In this document: piece by piece, positions 8,703 to 17,861 of the stretch
How the letters are laid out: each line of letters begins with the position of its first letter
How positions within the stretch are numbered: the first letter of the stretch is position 1
Source of the DNA: Agrobacterium sp. AGB01
GTDB taxonomy: Bacteria > Pseudomonadota > Alphaproteobacteria > Rhizobiales > Rhizobiaceae
Assembly (NCBI RefSeq): GCF_014851585.1
Contig: NZ_JACVAB010000002.1
Span: 124,001-188,000 of the forward strand
Reading direction: 5' to 3'
DNA length: 64,000 nucleotides
Position numbers and translations under genes: made by a program
The notes under the pieces: model-generated
What the model was told of the DNA's origin: nothing
The model's database searches: none
The model's input: the letters and a program-made list of their open reading frames with translations, nothing else

Positions 8703-9434
8703 ATGTCCCAGAATTTTGCAGGGCAGACCGTTGTTGTAACGGCCGCCGCGCAGGGTATTGGCCGCGCAACGGCTGAACGTTTTGCAAGCCTTGGTGCGCG
8801 CGTTATCGCAACGGATATCAATGAGCAGGCACTGGCCACACTGGAAGGTGTTGAGAAGCGCGTTCTGAACGTTCTGGATGGCGACGCTGTAAAGGCATTT
8901 GCGGAAGAAGTTGGCCCAATCGACGTGCTGTTCAATTGTGCGGGTTACGTGCATGCTGGCACTATCCTCGAATGCGAGGAAAAGGATTGGGACTTCTCGT
9001 TCGATCTGAACGCCAAGGCCATGTACCGTACCTGCCGCGCATTCCTCCCAGGCATGCTGGAAAAGGGCAAAGGTGCTATCGTCAACATGTCGTCAGTGGC
9101 ATCAAGCGTTAAGGGCGTTCCAAACCGGTTTGCCTACACGGCGTCGAAGGCAGCTGTTGTTGGTCTGACAAAGGCGATCGCTGCTGATTTCGTGACCAAG
9201 GGCGTTCGTTGCAATGCGATTTGCCCGGGCACCGTAGACAGCCCATCCCTGCATGAACGTCTGAAGCAGACCGGTAACTACGAGCAGGCATTGAGCGACT
9301 TCATTGCGCGCCAGCCAATGGGCCGCATTGCAAAGCCAGAAGAAATTGCTGCACTGGTGACCTATCTGGCGTCGGAAGAGGCCGGTTTCACCACGGGCCA
9401 AATCCATGTGATCGATGGCGGCTGGACTGCCTGA
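8703..9434 (+). CDS. SDR-family dehydrogenase, BDH2 / 2-keto-3-deoxy-L-fuconate dehydrogenase-like
   Basis: Classical short-chain dehydrogenase of 243 residues using NAD(P). The cofactor site is TAAAQGIGRATAERFA, the active-site serine lies in NMSSVASSVKGV and the YxxxK motif is YTASKAAVVGL. The runs LECEEKDWDFSFDLN, MSSVASSVKG and ICPGTVDSPSLHERL closely resemble mammalian BDH2 and bacterial 2-keto-3-deoxy-L-fuconate dehydrogenases, so a sugar-acid or hydroxy-acid substrate is likely. An agggagg ribosome site precedes the ATG. Divergent IclR regulator upstream, strong terminator downstream. The exact substrate cannot be settled from sequence. Confidence 0.88.
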   Translation: MSQNFAGQTVVVTAAAQGIGRATAERFASLGARVIATDINEQALATLEGVEKRVLNVLDGDAVKAFAEEVGPIDVLFNCAGYVHAGTILECEEKDWDFSFDLNAKAMYRTCRAFLPGMLEKGKGAIVNMSSVASSVKGVPNRFAYTASKAAVVGLTKAIAADFVTKGVRCNAICPGTVDSPSLHERLKQTGNYEQALSDFIARQPMGRIAKPEEIAALVTYLASEEAGFTTGQIHVIDGGWTA

Positions 9435-9440
9435 TTATGA

Positions 9441-9474
9441 AACAAAGACCCGCTTCGGCGGGTCTTTGTTGCTT
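9441..9474 (+). terminator. Rho-independent terminator of the SDR gene
   Basis: Perfect 13-bp stem (AACAAAGACCCGC / GCGGGTCTTTGTT) with a TTCG tetraloop, seven bases after the stop codon. Confidence 0.85.
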
Positions 9475-9769
9475 CATTTTGAGACTGCCGCATAACGGGC
9501 GTGCGGCTGCTCGACGCGCTTGACTATTGTCAGTTTGCGCCTGTCAACGCTTTATACATGAAGCGCGGCAATATTTTTTGGCAGAGTCCAAAAATGGTTC
9601 ACTAAAAACACTGAATAACACTCCGGGTTAAATCTTCGTCAAGGAGAAACCGTCAGGATCAAAGCCAGTCTGAACGTGGATTTTTGATCCATGCCGGATG
9701 GTCTTTGGTTGGCCCATTAGGGCTGGGGCATTGCGTAATTGACGGGGTAGGTATGTCAGGGCGCCTAGT
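9475..9769. other. Intergenic stretch with no convincing gene
   Basis: About 295 bases between the SDR terminator and the next start. It holds an inverted repeat GCCGCA/TGCGGC near 9487 and an isolated aaggag motif near 9640 that has no start codon at a normal distance. No RNA gene was recognised. It probably carries the promoter of the downstream unknown gene. Confidence 0.5.
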
Positions 9770-10672
9770 GTGAAAGCAGTATTCAGCCGAATACGGCTTT
9801 CCCGTAAAGTAGTGTTTATCAGTTGCGGTGTTCTGCTTATCAGCGGAGCAGCTGGTCTCGCTGGTGTTTACGTGGGTACCGAACGTTTGCTTGGCCCTTC
9901 CTATCGTTCCGTCAATGGTCTGGAATGTCAGGCCGTCCAGACTGTGACCATCAAGAAAAATGGTACGTTCTGGATAAGGCAGTTTATCCGCACAACCGGT
10001 GGCGATGGTACGGACAGGCTGAAAACCGCCGTGCGTGTAGCCAAGGCTATTCATGAAAAACAGCACCCTGATCTTGTGCAGGTGTCGGTTCTGGACGCCA
10101 ATGGCCCGCAGCTGCGCTCCGAGATGCGTGGCCGTGCGATTGCAGCGCAGGCGGTTTATATCCCTGATATGGCCAAAATACCCGAAGGTACGGATGGCAA
10201 GCAATATTCCGGCTTCTATTATGATGGTGTGCCGAACGCACAGGGTTTTTTCTACGGCTTGAGAATTGACCTTCCGCTTGAAGACATTGAGCAGGTTGTA
10301 CATTCGTTGTCCGATAATACCGGCTGTGAAGGTGGCGTGTCGGAGAATGTCGAGGGTGCGCATGGAAAAAGCGATGGGCATGGTGCGCCAGCAGAAAAAG
10401 CCGCGGAGCCGGCAGGGCACAGCGGCGAGGGTGAATCCGGCCATGGTGAGCCGTCGGCAGAGGCGCACCCTGTGCCAGATGATGAACAGTTGCTGACGTC
10501 GACGCCCGTGCATGACAGCGGTAGCATTTTCAGCCTCAGCTACCTGAAATCTCTAATTTTTGGGAAAGGCTCCGCCACTGCGGAAGCCGCAGAGCAGGAC
10601 CACGCACCCGTTGCGGACGCACCTGCGGCCGAAGCCAAGGCGTCTGAAGGTCATTCGCAGTCATCTCACTGA
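9770..10672 (+). CDS. Unknown protein with one N-terminal membrane anchor and an acidic, His/Ala-rich tail
   Basis: A 300-residue protein that I do not recognise. Residues about 13-35 form a single hydrophobic helix (VVFISCGVLLISGAAGLAG), so the rest is probably periplasmic. Residues 45-190 look folded, with GLECQAVQTVTIKKNGTFWI and FYGLRIDLPLEDIEQVVHSL and two cysteines (near residues 53 and 185) that could pair. From about residue 195 the sequence is low complexity, rich in E, A, H, G and S, with several GH and GHGE pairs. The start is a GTG with a weak aggg site; an in-frame stop ten codons upstream rules out a much longer form. Monocistronic, followed by a shared terminator. No function is proposed. 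Confidence 0.65.
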   Translation: MKAVFSRIRLSRKVVFISCGVLLISGAAGLAGVYVGTERLLGPSYRSVNGLECQAVQTVTIKKNGTFWIRQFIRTTGGDGTDRLKTAVRVAKAIHEKQHPDLVQVSVLDANGPQLRSEMRGRAIAAQAVYIPDMAKIPEGTDGKQYSGFYYDGVPNAQGFFYGLRIDLPLEDIEQVVHSLSDNTGCEGGVSENVEGAHGKSDGHGAPAEKAAEPAGHSGEGESGHGEPSAEAHPVPDDEQLLTSTPVHDSGSIFSLSYLKSLIFGKGSATAEAAEQDHAPVADAPAAEAKASEGHSQSSH

Positions 10673-10707
10673 TATCTAAGTCATTTTTCAAAAGTTCGAT
10701 GGAGAAC

Positions 10708-10743
10708 AAAAAAGCCGGAGGCGTTTTTGCGCTCCGGCTTTTT
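10708..10743. terminator. Bidirectional terminator between the unknown gene and lysS
   Basis: AAAAGCCGGAG pairs with CTCCGGCTTTT around a short GC/T-rich loop, with A residues on one side and T residues on the other, so it can end transcripts from both strands. It lies downstream of both converging genes. Confidence 0.75.
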
Positions 10744-10863
10744 GATGCTCTGCTTGTGTAACACGCTGCAGATGGTGGTTATCACGCAGCGTGTTGTTGT
10801 TTTTTGACGATCAGATGTTTCTGCCAAAAACCGCTGAACGGTCCTGTGAAACATGCCGCAGCG

Positions 10864-12360
10864 TCAGTCGGCCTTCTGGCGGCGGGCAGGGAAGAGAATG
10901 ACGTCGCGGATCGACGGTGCATTTGTCAGCAGCATAATAAGACGGTCAACGCCGATGCCGAGACCACCTGCTGGAGGCATGCCCTGATCGATTGCATCAA
11001 GGAATTCATCGTCAAGCTGCTTGTCTTTTTCGCCGCGGGCGTGAGCCTGTTCCAGCTGCTCGACCATACGGCGGCGCTGTTCCTCTGGATCGTTGAGCTC
11101 TGAGAAAGCGTTGCCCACTTCCCAGGCGTTGCAATAGCTTTCGAAGCGTTCCACCAGACGTGGTTCACCCGGAACTTCCTTAGCGAAAGGCGAGATGTCC
11201 TTCGGGAAGTGCGTGACGTGGCTTGGTTGGATCAGTGTGCCTTCAACCTTCTCTTCGAAGATGAATGCCAGGCACTCGCCCCATGTCCAGTCCTTCTCGA
11301 CTTCGAAACCGGCAGCTTTAGCGGCGGCGCGGGCTTCTTCATCGGTCTTGATGTTCAAGAAGTCGATGCCGGTTGCTTCCTTAACGGCGTCAGGCATAGG
11401 AACGCGCTTGAACGGACCCTTGAAGGAGATCGTCTGGCCCTGGAACTCCAGCTCTGTCGTGCCATGGATGGCGACGGCGAGGGTTTCGAACATGCGCTCG
11501 ACCAGACCCATAATGTCTTCGTAGTCGGAATAGGCCCAGTAGCACTCCATCATGGTGAATTCAGGATTATGCCGCGTGGAAACGCCTTCGTTACGGAAGT
11601 TGCGGTTGATCTCGAATACCTTGTCGGCAAGGCCGGATACCAGCGTGCGCTTGAGGAACAGTTCCGGCGCAATACGCAGATACATGTCTTGTTTCAGCGT
11701 GTTGTGGAAGGTCTTGAACGGATCGGCAGTCGCGCCGCCATAAACCGTCTGCAGCATTGGTGTTTCCACTTCGAGGAAACCTTCCGCTTCCATGAAGCGG
11801 CGAATGCCAGAGATAATTCTGGAGCGCTGCTGGAAGCGCAACTTTGATTCTTCATTGGAGAGAATGTCCAGATGGCGCTTGCGGTAACGCACTTCGACGT
11901 CGGAAACGCCGTGCCACTTTTCAGGCATCGGCAGCAGCGACTTCGTCAGCATGGTGATTTCTTCAGCGTTGATGGTCAACTCGCCACGCTTGGTGCGGCG
12001 AACCTTGCCAGTGACGCCGATAATGTCACCCATGTCGATCAACGGCAGCAGCTCACGCGCCGCTTCCGGTGTGGTATCCTTGTGGCTGAAGATCTGCACC
12101 TTGCCAGACGCGTCATGGATGTCCATGAACATGCCGGAGTTGCGGTTGGAATAAACACGACCAGCAACGGTGACCGTATCACCGGTTTCGACATCCGGCT
12201 CGATATCGGCGTATTTTTCCGCCAACTCGGCATTGGTCATCGTGCGGTGGAAATGCGCAGGGTAGACGTCACCGATCTTTTCGCGCAGCAGCGCCAGTTT
12301 CTGGCGGCGCACTTCCGTGACGTCGGAGGAGAGAGCGGTTTCGGTTGTCTTGTCGTTCAT
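10864..12360 (-). CDS. lysS: Lysyl-tRNA synthetase, class II
   Basis: Charges tRNA-Lys in the cytoplasm. The 498-residue protein has the N-terminal OB-fold anticodon domain (TVAGRVYSNRNSGMFMDIHD) and the class II core, with motif 2 at FRNEGVSTRHNPEFTMMECY and motif 3 at GGLGIGVDRLIMLL. Length and motifs are normal for the bacterial LysS family. An aggaa site precedes the ATG on the minus strand. It lies about 200 bases downstream of gltX in the same direction; an inverted repeat in that gap may separate the two transcripts. Confidence 0.96.
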   Translation of the reverse strand: MNDKTTETALSSDVTEVRRQKLALLREKIGDVYPAHFHRTMTNAELAEKYADIEPDVETGDTVTVAGRVYSNRNSGMFMDIHDASGKVQIFSHKDTTPEAARELLPLIDMGDIIGVTGKVRRTKRGELTINAEEITMLTKSLLPMPEKWHGVSDVEVRYRKRHLDILSNEESKLRFQQRSRIISGIRRFMEAEGFLEVETPMLQTVYGGATADPFKTFHNTLKQDMYLRIAPELFLKRTLVSGLADKVFEINRNFRNEGVSTRHNPEFTMMECYWAYSDYEDIMGLVERMFETLAVAIHGTTELEFQGQTISFKGPFKRVPMPDAVKEATGIDFLNIKTDEEARAAAKAAGFEVEKDWTWGECLAFIFEEKVEGTLIQPSHVTHFPKDISPFAKEVPGEPRLVERFESYCNAWEVGNAFSELNDPEEQRRRMVEQLEQAHARGEKDKQLDDEFLDAIDQGMPPAGGLGIGVDRLIMLLTNAPSIRDVILFPARRQKAD

Positions 12361-12566
12361 TGTTCAATTCCTGTTGCGGCGGTGCCGCGGCGGCAATTAG
12401 TTTCCGGTTCTCCCTCATCCCTGTGTTCATCACAGGATACCAGTGCGCACAGGTCTTTGGGCGCGGGAGATTCTCTTTTATGCATTCACGGCGCAAATAC
12501 GCCGTGGCTGGTTTCCTGTGACAAACTCAGGAATGAGGGGCGAATGATAATCCGCCCCGGCAAACC

Positions 12567-14024
12567 TTAGCTTCCGCTGCCAACCATGGTAGCGACAACA
12601 GCAATGGCAACCTTCAGACGCTGGCGTACCACGGAGCGGCCAAGCAGCGCCATGCTGTCAAACAGCGGCAGCGAACGCGATGTGCCGGACATGGCAACGA
12701 ATAGCGGCGGTGTCACCACGCGCAGTTTCTTGCCGGTTCGTTCAGCAAGGTCACGCAATTCTGCCTCGATGCTTTCAATGTTCCAGTCTGGCATTTTTTC
12801 CAGATCGGCAGCAACGGTGGTCAGGATTTCATGAATTTCTTCCGGCTTGCTTTTCAGCCCTGCGAAGGAGGCTGGTGTCAGGCCAACATCACCAGACAAC
12901 AGGAAGCCTGCCAGCTGCGGCAGTTCGCTCAATCGGGAGATGCGGCTCTGTGCCAGCTTGAGGCCTTCGGTCAGACGGCCGTTTTCCGATGACCATTCGA
13001 AAATGCGGGCAAGGAATTCTTCCTGGCTCAGCTTTTCGCGAAGCCAGCGGCCATTCAGCCAGTCCAGCTTCTGCACGTCGAAGATCGCGCCAGCCTTGGA
13101 CAATGCATCCGGGTCGAACTTGTCTGCAAGCTCGTCCATGTTCAGGAGCTCTTCGCCTTCACCGATCTGCACGAAAAACAGACCCAGGAAGTTCATCAAG
13201 GCTTCTGGCAGGTAACCGAGTGCCGAGTAATAGGAAATCGACGTCGGGTTCTTGCGCTTGGAGAGCTTGGACTTGTCGGCATTGCGCATCAGCGAAAGAT
13301 GCATGAATACCGGCTGGTCCCATCCAAAATAACGGTAAAGCAGAATGTGCTTAGGCACCGAAGCCAGCCATTCCTCGCCACGCGCAACGTGGGTGATCTT
13401 CATCAGATGGTCGTCGATGACATTGGCCATATGGTAGGTCGGCATGCCGTCGGCCTTCATCAGGACCTGCATGTCAACGGAATCCCACGGAATCGATACT
13501 TCGCCGTACACGCCGTCGGTGAAGTCGCAGGAACCCTCGGTCGGGATCTTCATGCGAACAACCGATGTCTCACCGGCCGCCAGCTTGGCTGTTACTTCTT
13601 CAGCTTTCAGATGCAGACACAGGCCGTCATATTTCGGCGGCTTGCCAGCGGCGCGCTGTGCTTCACGCATCTGTTCCAGGCGCTCAGGCGTACAGAAACA
13701 ACGGAAGGCATGGCCTTTATCCAGAAGTTCCTGAGCATAGGGCTGATACATGTCCTTGCGCTCGGACTGGCGGTACGGGCCGTAAGGACCGCCGACATCA
13801 GGGCCTTCGGACCATTTCAATCCGGTCCATTTCAGTGCTTCCAGCACTTTCTCTTCATATTCGCGGGTCGAGCGGGTCGCATCGGTATCTTCGATGCGCA
13901 GGATGAACTCGCCGCCGGTTTTCTTGGCGAACAGATAGTTGAAAAGTGCGATGTAGACAGTTCCGACATGCGGCTCACCGGTAGGAGAGGGCGCGATACG
14001 GACGCGAACGTTGGAAGTGCTCAT
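12567..14024 (-). CDS. gltX: Glutamyl-tRNA synthetase
   Basis: Class I synthetase charging tRNA-Glu, 485 residues. The HIGH-type motif appears as APSPTGEPHVGTVYIALFNY and the KMSKS-type loop as DKSKLSKRKNPTSI. The frame is open nine codons further upstream, but MSTSNVRVRIAPSP matches the family N-terminus and is preferred. Alphaproteobacteria often carry two GltX-like enzymes, one able to misacylate tRNA-Gln; which type this is cannot be decided by eye. A GGGGCG/CGCCCC inverted repeat lies just past the stop, and lysS follows on the same strand. Confidence 0.94.
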   Translation of the reverse strand: MSTSNVRVRIAPSPTGEPHVGTVYIALFNYLFAKKTGGEFILRIEDTDATRSTREYEEKVLEALKWTGLKWSEGPDVGGPYGPYRQSERKDMYQPYAQELLDKGHAFRCFCTPERLEQMREAQRAAGKPPKYDGLCLHLKAEEVTAKLAAGETSVVRMKIPTEGSCDFTDGVYGEVSIPWDSVDMQVLMKADGMPTYHMANVIDDHLMKITHVARGEEWLASVPKHILLYRYFGWDQPVFMHLSLMRNADKSKLSKRKNPTSISYYSALGYLPEALMNFLGLFFVQIGEGEELLNMDELADKFDPDALSKAGAIFDVQKLDWLNGRWLREKLSQEEFLARIFEWSSENGRLTEGLKLAQSRISRLSELPQLAGFLLSGDVGLTPASFAGLKSKPEEIHEILTTVAADLEKMPDWNIESIEAELRDLAERTGKKLRVVTPPLFVAMSGTSRSLPLFDSMALLGRSVVRQRLKVAIAVVATMVGSGS

Positions 14025-14203
14025 TGGATGATCGCTCGTATTGACGTGCAAGGGTTACGGGAAGTTCCCGTATGCGACGACTGGTTTTAGCATGCTTTGT
14101 GGAAACGGGACTTGGGTATCTAGGATGCCCACAATTCCGCAATTTTCCATTGGAATGGCCTTAGGCCACATTCAGCCCCATGCGTCAAGAAAATTAGGTC
14201 AAA

Positions 14204-15976
14204 TCAGGACGCCGGCCAGACGTAAAGCAGCATCGGTATGCTGGCGATGATGATCAGAAATGATAGCGGTAGACCAAGCCGTGGATAGTCGCTGAACCTG
14301 TAACCACCCGGCCCCATGACCAGAGTGTTGCACTGGTGGCCGATAGGGGTGAGGAAATCACAGCCGGCGCCAATGGCGACAGCCATCAGGAATGCCTCCG
14401 GCTTGAAGCCAAGTGTGGTGGCAAATCCTGCCGCGATCGGGCCCATGACAAGTACCGTTGCGGCATTGTTGAGGAATGGCGTGACAGCCATTGCAGCCAG
14501 CAGAATGAGACCAAGAGCCATGAAGGGTGGCATGCCTTTGGCCGTTTCCCCCAACCAGGTCGCAATAAGGTCGCTCGCACCTGTCGTGCGCAGTGTATCG
14601 CTAACCGGGATAAGCGCCGCCAGCATCACAAGAATAGGGCCATCTACTGATTTGTAGATGTCGGACAACGGGATAGCGCCAATGGCGATCATCGCGAAGG
14701 CGGCGGCAAAGAAGGCAACGGCGACCGGTGCTATGCCGGTGGCCGCAGCCGCCATGGCAGCTGCAAGTACCAAAAGTGGCAAAATCGCGCGTCTGCGGGT
14801 GCCGAGCAGGATTTCACGTTGCGCCAGCGGCAGAAGGTCGAATTCCTTCAAAACCTGTGAGATGTTTTTGCTGTTGCCTTGCAAAACGATCACGTCACCG
14901 GCCATCAACGACAGATCACTCAGGCGCTGGTTCAGGCGGTGTCCGCGACGGCTAACGGCAATCAGGTTGACACCGCGCGTGTAGGACAGAGCCAGTTCCT
15001 TTGCCGAAAGGCCATTGAGGATCGAGGCATTGTCAATCACCGCTTCCATGGCAATGACATCGCTTTCTTTCTGGCCACTGCCGGTCAGTGGCTTGCCCGA
15101 AAGGGTTAGTTTTGCACTGGACACCACCCTGTCCAGATCGGTGGCATTGCCTTCCAGCAGAAGTGTGTCGCCAACCTTAAGCACAACATCGGGGAAGGGA
15201 GAGATCCTGCGGTGGCCTCTGAGAATGGTGGTGGCAATGACCGCACCATCGCCCTGTTTCAGCAGTTCATTGAGGCTTTTGTCTTTAATCGGTGAATCCG
15301 CTGTTATGGATGCCTCGGCTGTGTAGGCGGATTTTTCCATGATGTCTTCGACAGAGGCGTCCGGTTTAGTGCGCACTGGCAGCAGCCGGTAGCCAAATGT
15401 CAAAAATAAAATGCCGATGACCGTCAGGCCAAGACCGACAGGTGTGAAATCGAACATTGAGAAACTTTGACCGGTCATTTCCTCACGCAGTCTGGAGACC
15501 ACGATGTTGGGTGAGGTGCCGATCTGCGTCATCAATCCACCGAGCAAGGCGGCAAAAGCCATCGGCATGAGGTAGAAGGACACGGGGCTGCCGGACTTTC
15601 GGGCAAACTGAAAAGCCACCGGCATCATGATAGCTAAAGCGCCGATATTCTTGATGAAGGCCGACATGACGGCCACAACAATCATCAGGAAAGCGAGCTG
15701 CAACCCTTTCGAGCGCATTTCGGGGAAATATTTCTTGATCAGTGTGTCAACGATGCCGGAACGGGCCACCGCCGTGCTGACGATCAGTGCACTGGCGACG
15801 ATGATGACGATATCGTCACTGAAACCGGAAAACGCCTTGTCGAAGGGCACGATACCCACCGCAACAGCGCCTAATAGGGCGGAGCAGGCAACCACGTCAT
15901 AACGCAACTTGTCCCAGATGAAAGCTGCCATCATTGCTGCGATAACGGCGAAGGCTAAAATCTGGTCTGTTGTCAT
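14204..15976 (-). CDS. SLC13/DASS-family anion permease with two TrkA-C (RCK_C) domains
   Basis: Inner-membrane transporter of 590 residues. Two hydrophobic halves (residues about 1-200 and 395-590) flank a soluble region of about 200 residues with two TrkA-C-like repeats (DAVIATTILRGHRRIS-type and RGVNLIAVSRRGHRLN). The signature segments IKNIGALAIMMPVAFQFA and FLNNAATVLVMGPIAAG are the paired re-entrant SNT-type motifs of SLC13 transporters. Substrates in this class include sulfate and dicarboxylates; the precise one is unknown. The two soluble repeats suggest ligand gating. It runs in the same direction as gltX with about 180 bases between, so the two may be transcribed separately. Confidence 0.85.
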   Translation of the reverse strand: MTTDQILAFAVIAAMMAAFIWDKLRYDVVACSALLGAVAVGIVPFDKAFSGFSDDIVIIVASALIVSTAVARSGIVDTLIKKYFPEMRSKGLQLAFLMIVVAVMSAFIKNIGALAIMMPVAFQFARKSGSPVSFYLMPMAFAALLGGLMTQIGTSPNIVVSRLREEMTGQSFSMFDFTPVGLGLTVIGILFLTFGYRLLPVRTKPDASVEDIMEKSAYTAEASITADSPIKDKSLNELLKQGDGAVIATTILRGHRRISPFPDVVLKVGDTLLLEGNATDLDRVVSSAKLTLSGKPLTGSGQKESDVIAMEAVIDNASILNGLSAKELALSYTRGVNLIAVSRRGHRLNQRLSDLSLMAGDVIVLQGNSKNISQVLKEFDLLPLAQREILLGTRRRAILPLLVLAAAMAAAATGIAPVAVAFFAAAFAMIAIGAIPLSDIYKSVDGPILVMLAALIPVSDTLRTTGASDLIATWLGETAKGMPPFMALGLILLAAMAVTPFLNNAATVLVMGPIAAGFATTLGFKPEAFLMAVAIGAGCDFLTPIGHQCNTLVMGPGGYRFSDYPRLGLPLSFLIIIASIPMLLYVWPAS

Positions 15977-16076
15977 TCAGGAAGGCACTTTCGGCAGGAG
16001 AGTGATTGGCCAGAACAGCCGATCCGATGCGGAATTAAACGTATGAAACCATAGCGCGTTCCGTCGTCAAAATGCA

Positions 16077-16105
16077 AAAGACCCGCCCTTGTCAGGCGGG
16101 TCTTT
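16077..16105 (-). terminator. Terminator downstream of the TerC gene
   Basis: Perfect 11-bp stem (AAAGACCCGCC / GGCGGGTCTTT) with a 7-base loop just past the TerC stop. The T stretch on the minus strand is interrupted, so strength is moderate. Confidence 0.7.
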
Positions 16106-16123
16106 CAATATTGGATTCAGCGG

Positions 16124-16876
16124 TTAATGCTTGGCGGCCTGTCGTTTACGGGCACGGGCGTTACGCGCCATCATGTTGAGAAGTTCGACTAGGGCAGAGA
16201 AAGCCATAGCTGCATAGACGTAGCCCTTCGGTACATGCATGCCCATACCTTCTGCAATCAGCGTGGTGCCGATCATCAGAAGGAAGGCCAGAGCCAGCAT
16301 GACGATTGTCGGGTTGCGCTCAACGAAGTTAGCCAGAGGCGTCGCGGCTACCAGCATCACAGTCACAGCAAACACAACAGCAACGATCATGATTGGCAGA
16401 TGCGGCGTCATGCCAACGGCAGTGATAATGCTGTCGACCGAAAATACGAGGTCAAGCAGCAGAATCTGAATGATTGCAGATGAGAACGTGTTGGTGACCG
16501 TTCCGCCAACCATGTCTTCCTTGTGGTCGATAGGGTCAACATTGTGGTGAATTTCCTTGGTCGCCTTCCACAGCAGGAACAGACCGCCGACGATCAGGAT
16601 AATGTCTTTCCAGGAGAAGGGGTGACCGAAAACTTCGAACACCGGGTTGGTAAGCTGTACGATCCAGGCGACAGTGCCAAGCAGGCCAAGGCGCATGACA
16701 AGTGCGAGGCCAATACCGATCTTGCGGGCTTTTTCACGCTGTTCCGGTGGCAGCTTGTTGGTCAGGATCGATATGAATATCAGGTTGTCAATGCCGAGCA
16801 CGACCTCCATGACGATTAGGGTAATCAATGCCACCCAGGCAGTGGGGTCGCTCAAGAGAGGGAGAATGGTCTCCAT
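16124..16876 (-). CDS. TerC-family integral membrane protein
   Basis: Multi-pass membrane protein of 250 residues; relatives (TerC, Alx, MeeF-like) handle manganese export to feed secreted metalloproteins or confer tellurite resistance. The conserved [18 protein letters not shown] and [16 protein letters not shown] segments, each with an intramembrane aspartate, and the basic loop [13 protein letters not shown] define the family. The [14 protein letters not shown] start is preferred over the open 17-codon extension. No yybP-ykoY-type leader was recognised upstream. It stands alone, with tetR upstream on the same strand. Confidence 0.9.
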   Translation of the reverse strand: METILPLLSDPTAWVALITLIVMEVVLGIDNLIFISILTNKLPPEQREKARKIGIGLALVMRLGLLGTVAWIVQLTNPVFEVFGHPFSWKDIILIVGGLFLLWKATKEIHHNVDPIDHKEDMVGGTVTNTFSSAIIQILLLDLVFSVDSIITAVGMTPHLPIMIVAVVFAVTVMLVAATPLANFVERNPTIVMLALAFLLMIGTTLIAEGMGMHVPKGYVYAAMAFSALVELLNMMARNARARKRQAAKH

Positions 16877-17043
16877 CGGGGGGTGTTGTCCTTTCAATTG
16901 TGCAGCATTGGCAAATATACGACGCAATCATGTACGTTATAAAACGCGAGAAACAAGCGCATTTATTTCAACGATATGGCTGATTATTCGTAATTTTCGC
17001 GTTTAACGCGAAGTTACGCCTGCGCAGATTTTGCCTAATGCGC

Positions 17044-17715
17044 TCAACTGATTTTGGTTCCGTAAGCGGCCATGAATACGCGCACGGCGCTGTTGACCAC
17101 CCGGTCCAGTTCCTGCTGCGGCACGTCGCCATCAATTTCACCAAACAGGCGAAGTTTGAAAAACGGACCTGACGACAGTTCGATATATTGCCGGGCGGCC
17201 AGTTCGATATCGTCGACCTGCAAGTTTCCAAGCTTCACATGATGTTCAATGAAATCCTGCAGCACGCTTTTGATGTTGACCGGTGAACTGGCGAAAAAAC
17301 GCTTCGCGAGACTGGGCATGCGGTCAATAACGCCAATCACAGAACGCATAGCAGGTATGACCTCAGAGCAGGTCATCTGTCGGGAAAAGGTGAAGCCGAA
17401 CTTCTTGAGACCTTCTTCAACCGCTTGTTCCCCCGCCAGCACATCACGCATGGCTTCGGCAAAACGGGTACGGTGCCTGTCGATCAGGGCCGCAAAAAGA
17501 TCTTCCTTATTTGCGAAGTAAACATAGATCGTACCCTTGGAAACGCCTGCTTCGCGGGTAATATCGTTCATGCTGGCAGCATCAAAGCCAAGTTTGCGAA
17601 AAACAATCCAGGCGCCATCGAGTATCTGTTCGCGCTTTGCAGGGTCTTCTCCCGCCGCGAAACGCCCGGTGGTGACCGGCGTGCCAGATGTCTCCATGTC
17701 TTCTTGCGTGCTCAC
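17044..17715 (-). CDS. TetR-family repressor of the adjacent efflux operon
   Basis: A 223-residue TetR-type regulator. The N-terminal HTH is visible (REQILDGAWIVFRKLGFDAA, ITREAGVSKGTIYVYFANK), followed by a helical ligand-binding domain. The GTG start used here follows an aggga site; an upstream TTG in frame would add 12 residues. It is divergent from the HlyD/EmrB pair, and two matching palindromes ATCGAAC-N6-GTTC lie in the gap, one beside its own start and one just after the probable efflux promoter. Repression of itself and of the pump, relieved by a pump substrate, is the likely role. Confidence 0.88.
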   Translation of the reverse strand: MSTQEDMETSGTPVTTGRFAAGEDPAKREQILDGAWIVFRKLGFDAASMNDITREAGVSKGTIYVYFANKEDLFAALIDRHRTRFAEAMRDVLAGEQAVEEGLKKFGFTFSRQMTCSEVIPAMRSVIGVIDRMPSLAKRFFASSPVNIKSVLQDFIEHHVKLGNLQVDDIELAARQYIELSSGPFFKLRLFGEIDGDVPQQELDRVVNSAVRVFMAAYGTKIS

Positions 17716-17751
17716 ACTCTTATCCCTGTTTGAAATTTTGATTCCCGTCAA

Positions 17752-17827
17752 ATCGAACTGATTGGTTCGATGCCCTCTTGATATGTGTTATGAAAAGCTT
17801 TATGTCAATCGAACCGAACGGTTCAGT
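17752..17827 (+). promoter_or_regulatory. Efflux promoter with two TetR-type operators
   Basis: Operator 1 is ATCGAAC-N6-GTTCGAT at 17752-17771. Operator 2 is ATCGAAC-N6-GTTCAGT at 17808-17827, containing the perfect palindrome GAACCG-AA-CGGTTC. Between them TTGATA (17778) and TATGTC (17801) with a 17-base spacer form a plausible promoter, so operator 2 would block the start site and operator 1 would sit over the regulator's own leader. Seen directly; binding is inferred. Confidence 0.65.
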
Positions 17828-17861
17828 TCAATAAAATTATATCCTACATGGTGGTGAGCAC

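Noticed and set aside
9659-10513. 284-codon minus-strand frame over the unknown membrane protein
   Set aside because: Arg/His/Cys-rich composition with no domain. The plus-strand frame has a credible anchor and folded region instead.
12361-12566. Small gene or RNA between gltX and lysS
   Set aside because: Open frames are short and overlap inverted repeats (CACGGCG/CGCCGTG, GGGGCG/CGCCCC); no family-like sequence, more likely partial terminator or leader structure.
16877-17043. Possible manganese riboswitch (yybP-ykoY) before the TerC gene
   Set aside because: The conserved core of that riboswitch was not seen; only a plain TTCGCG-TTTAA-CGCGAA hairpin is present and it lies next to the tetR stop.
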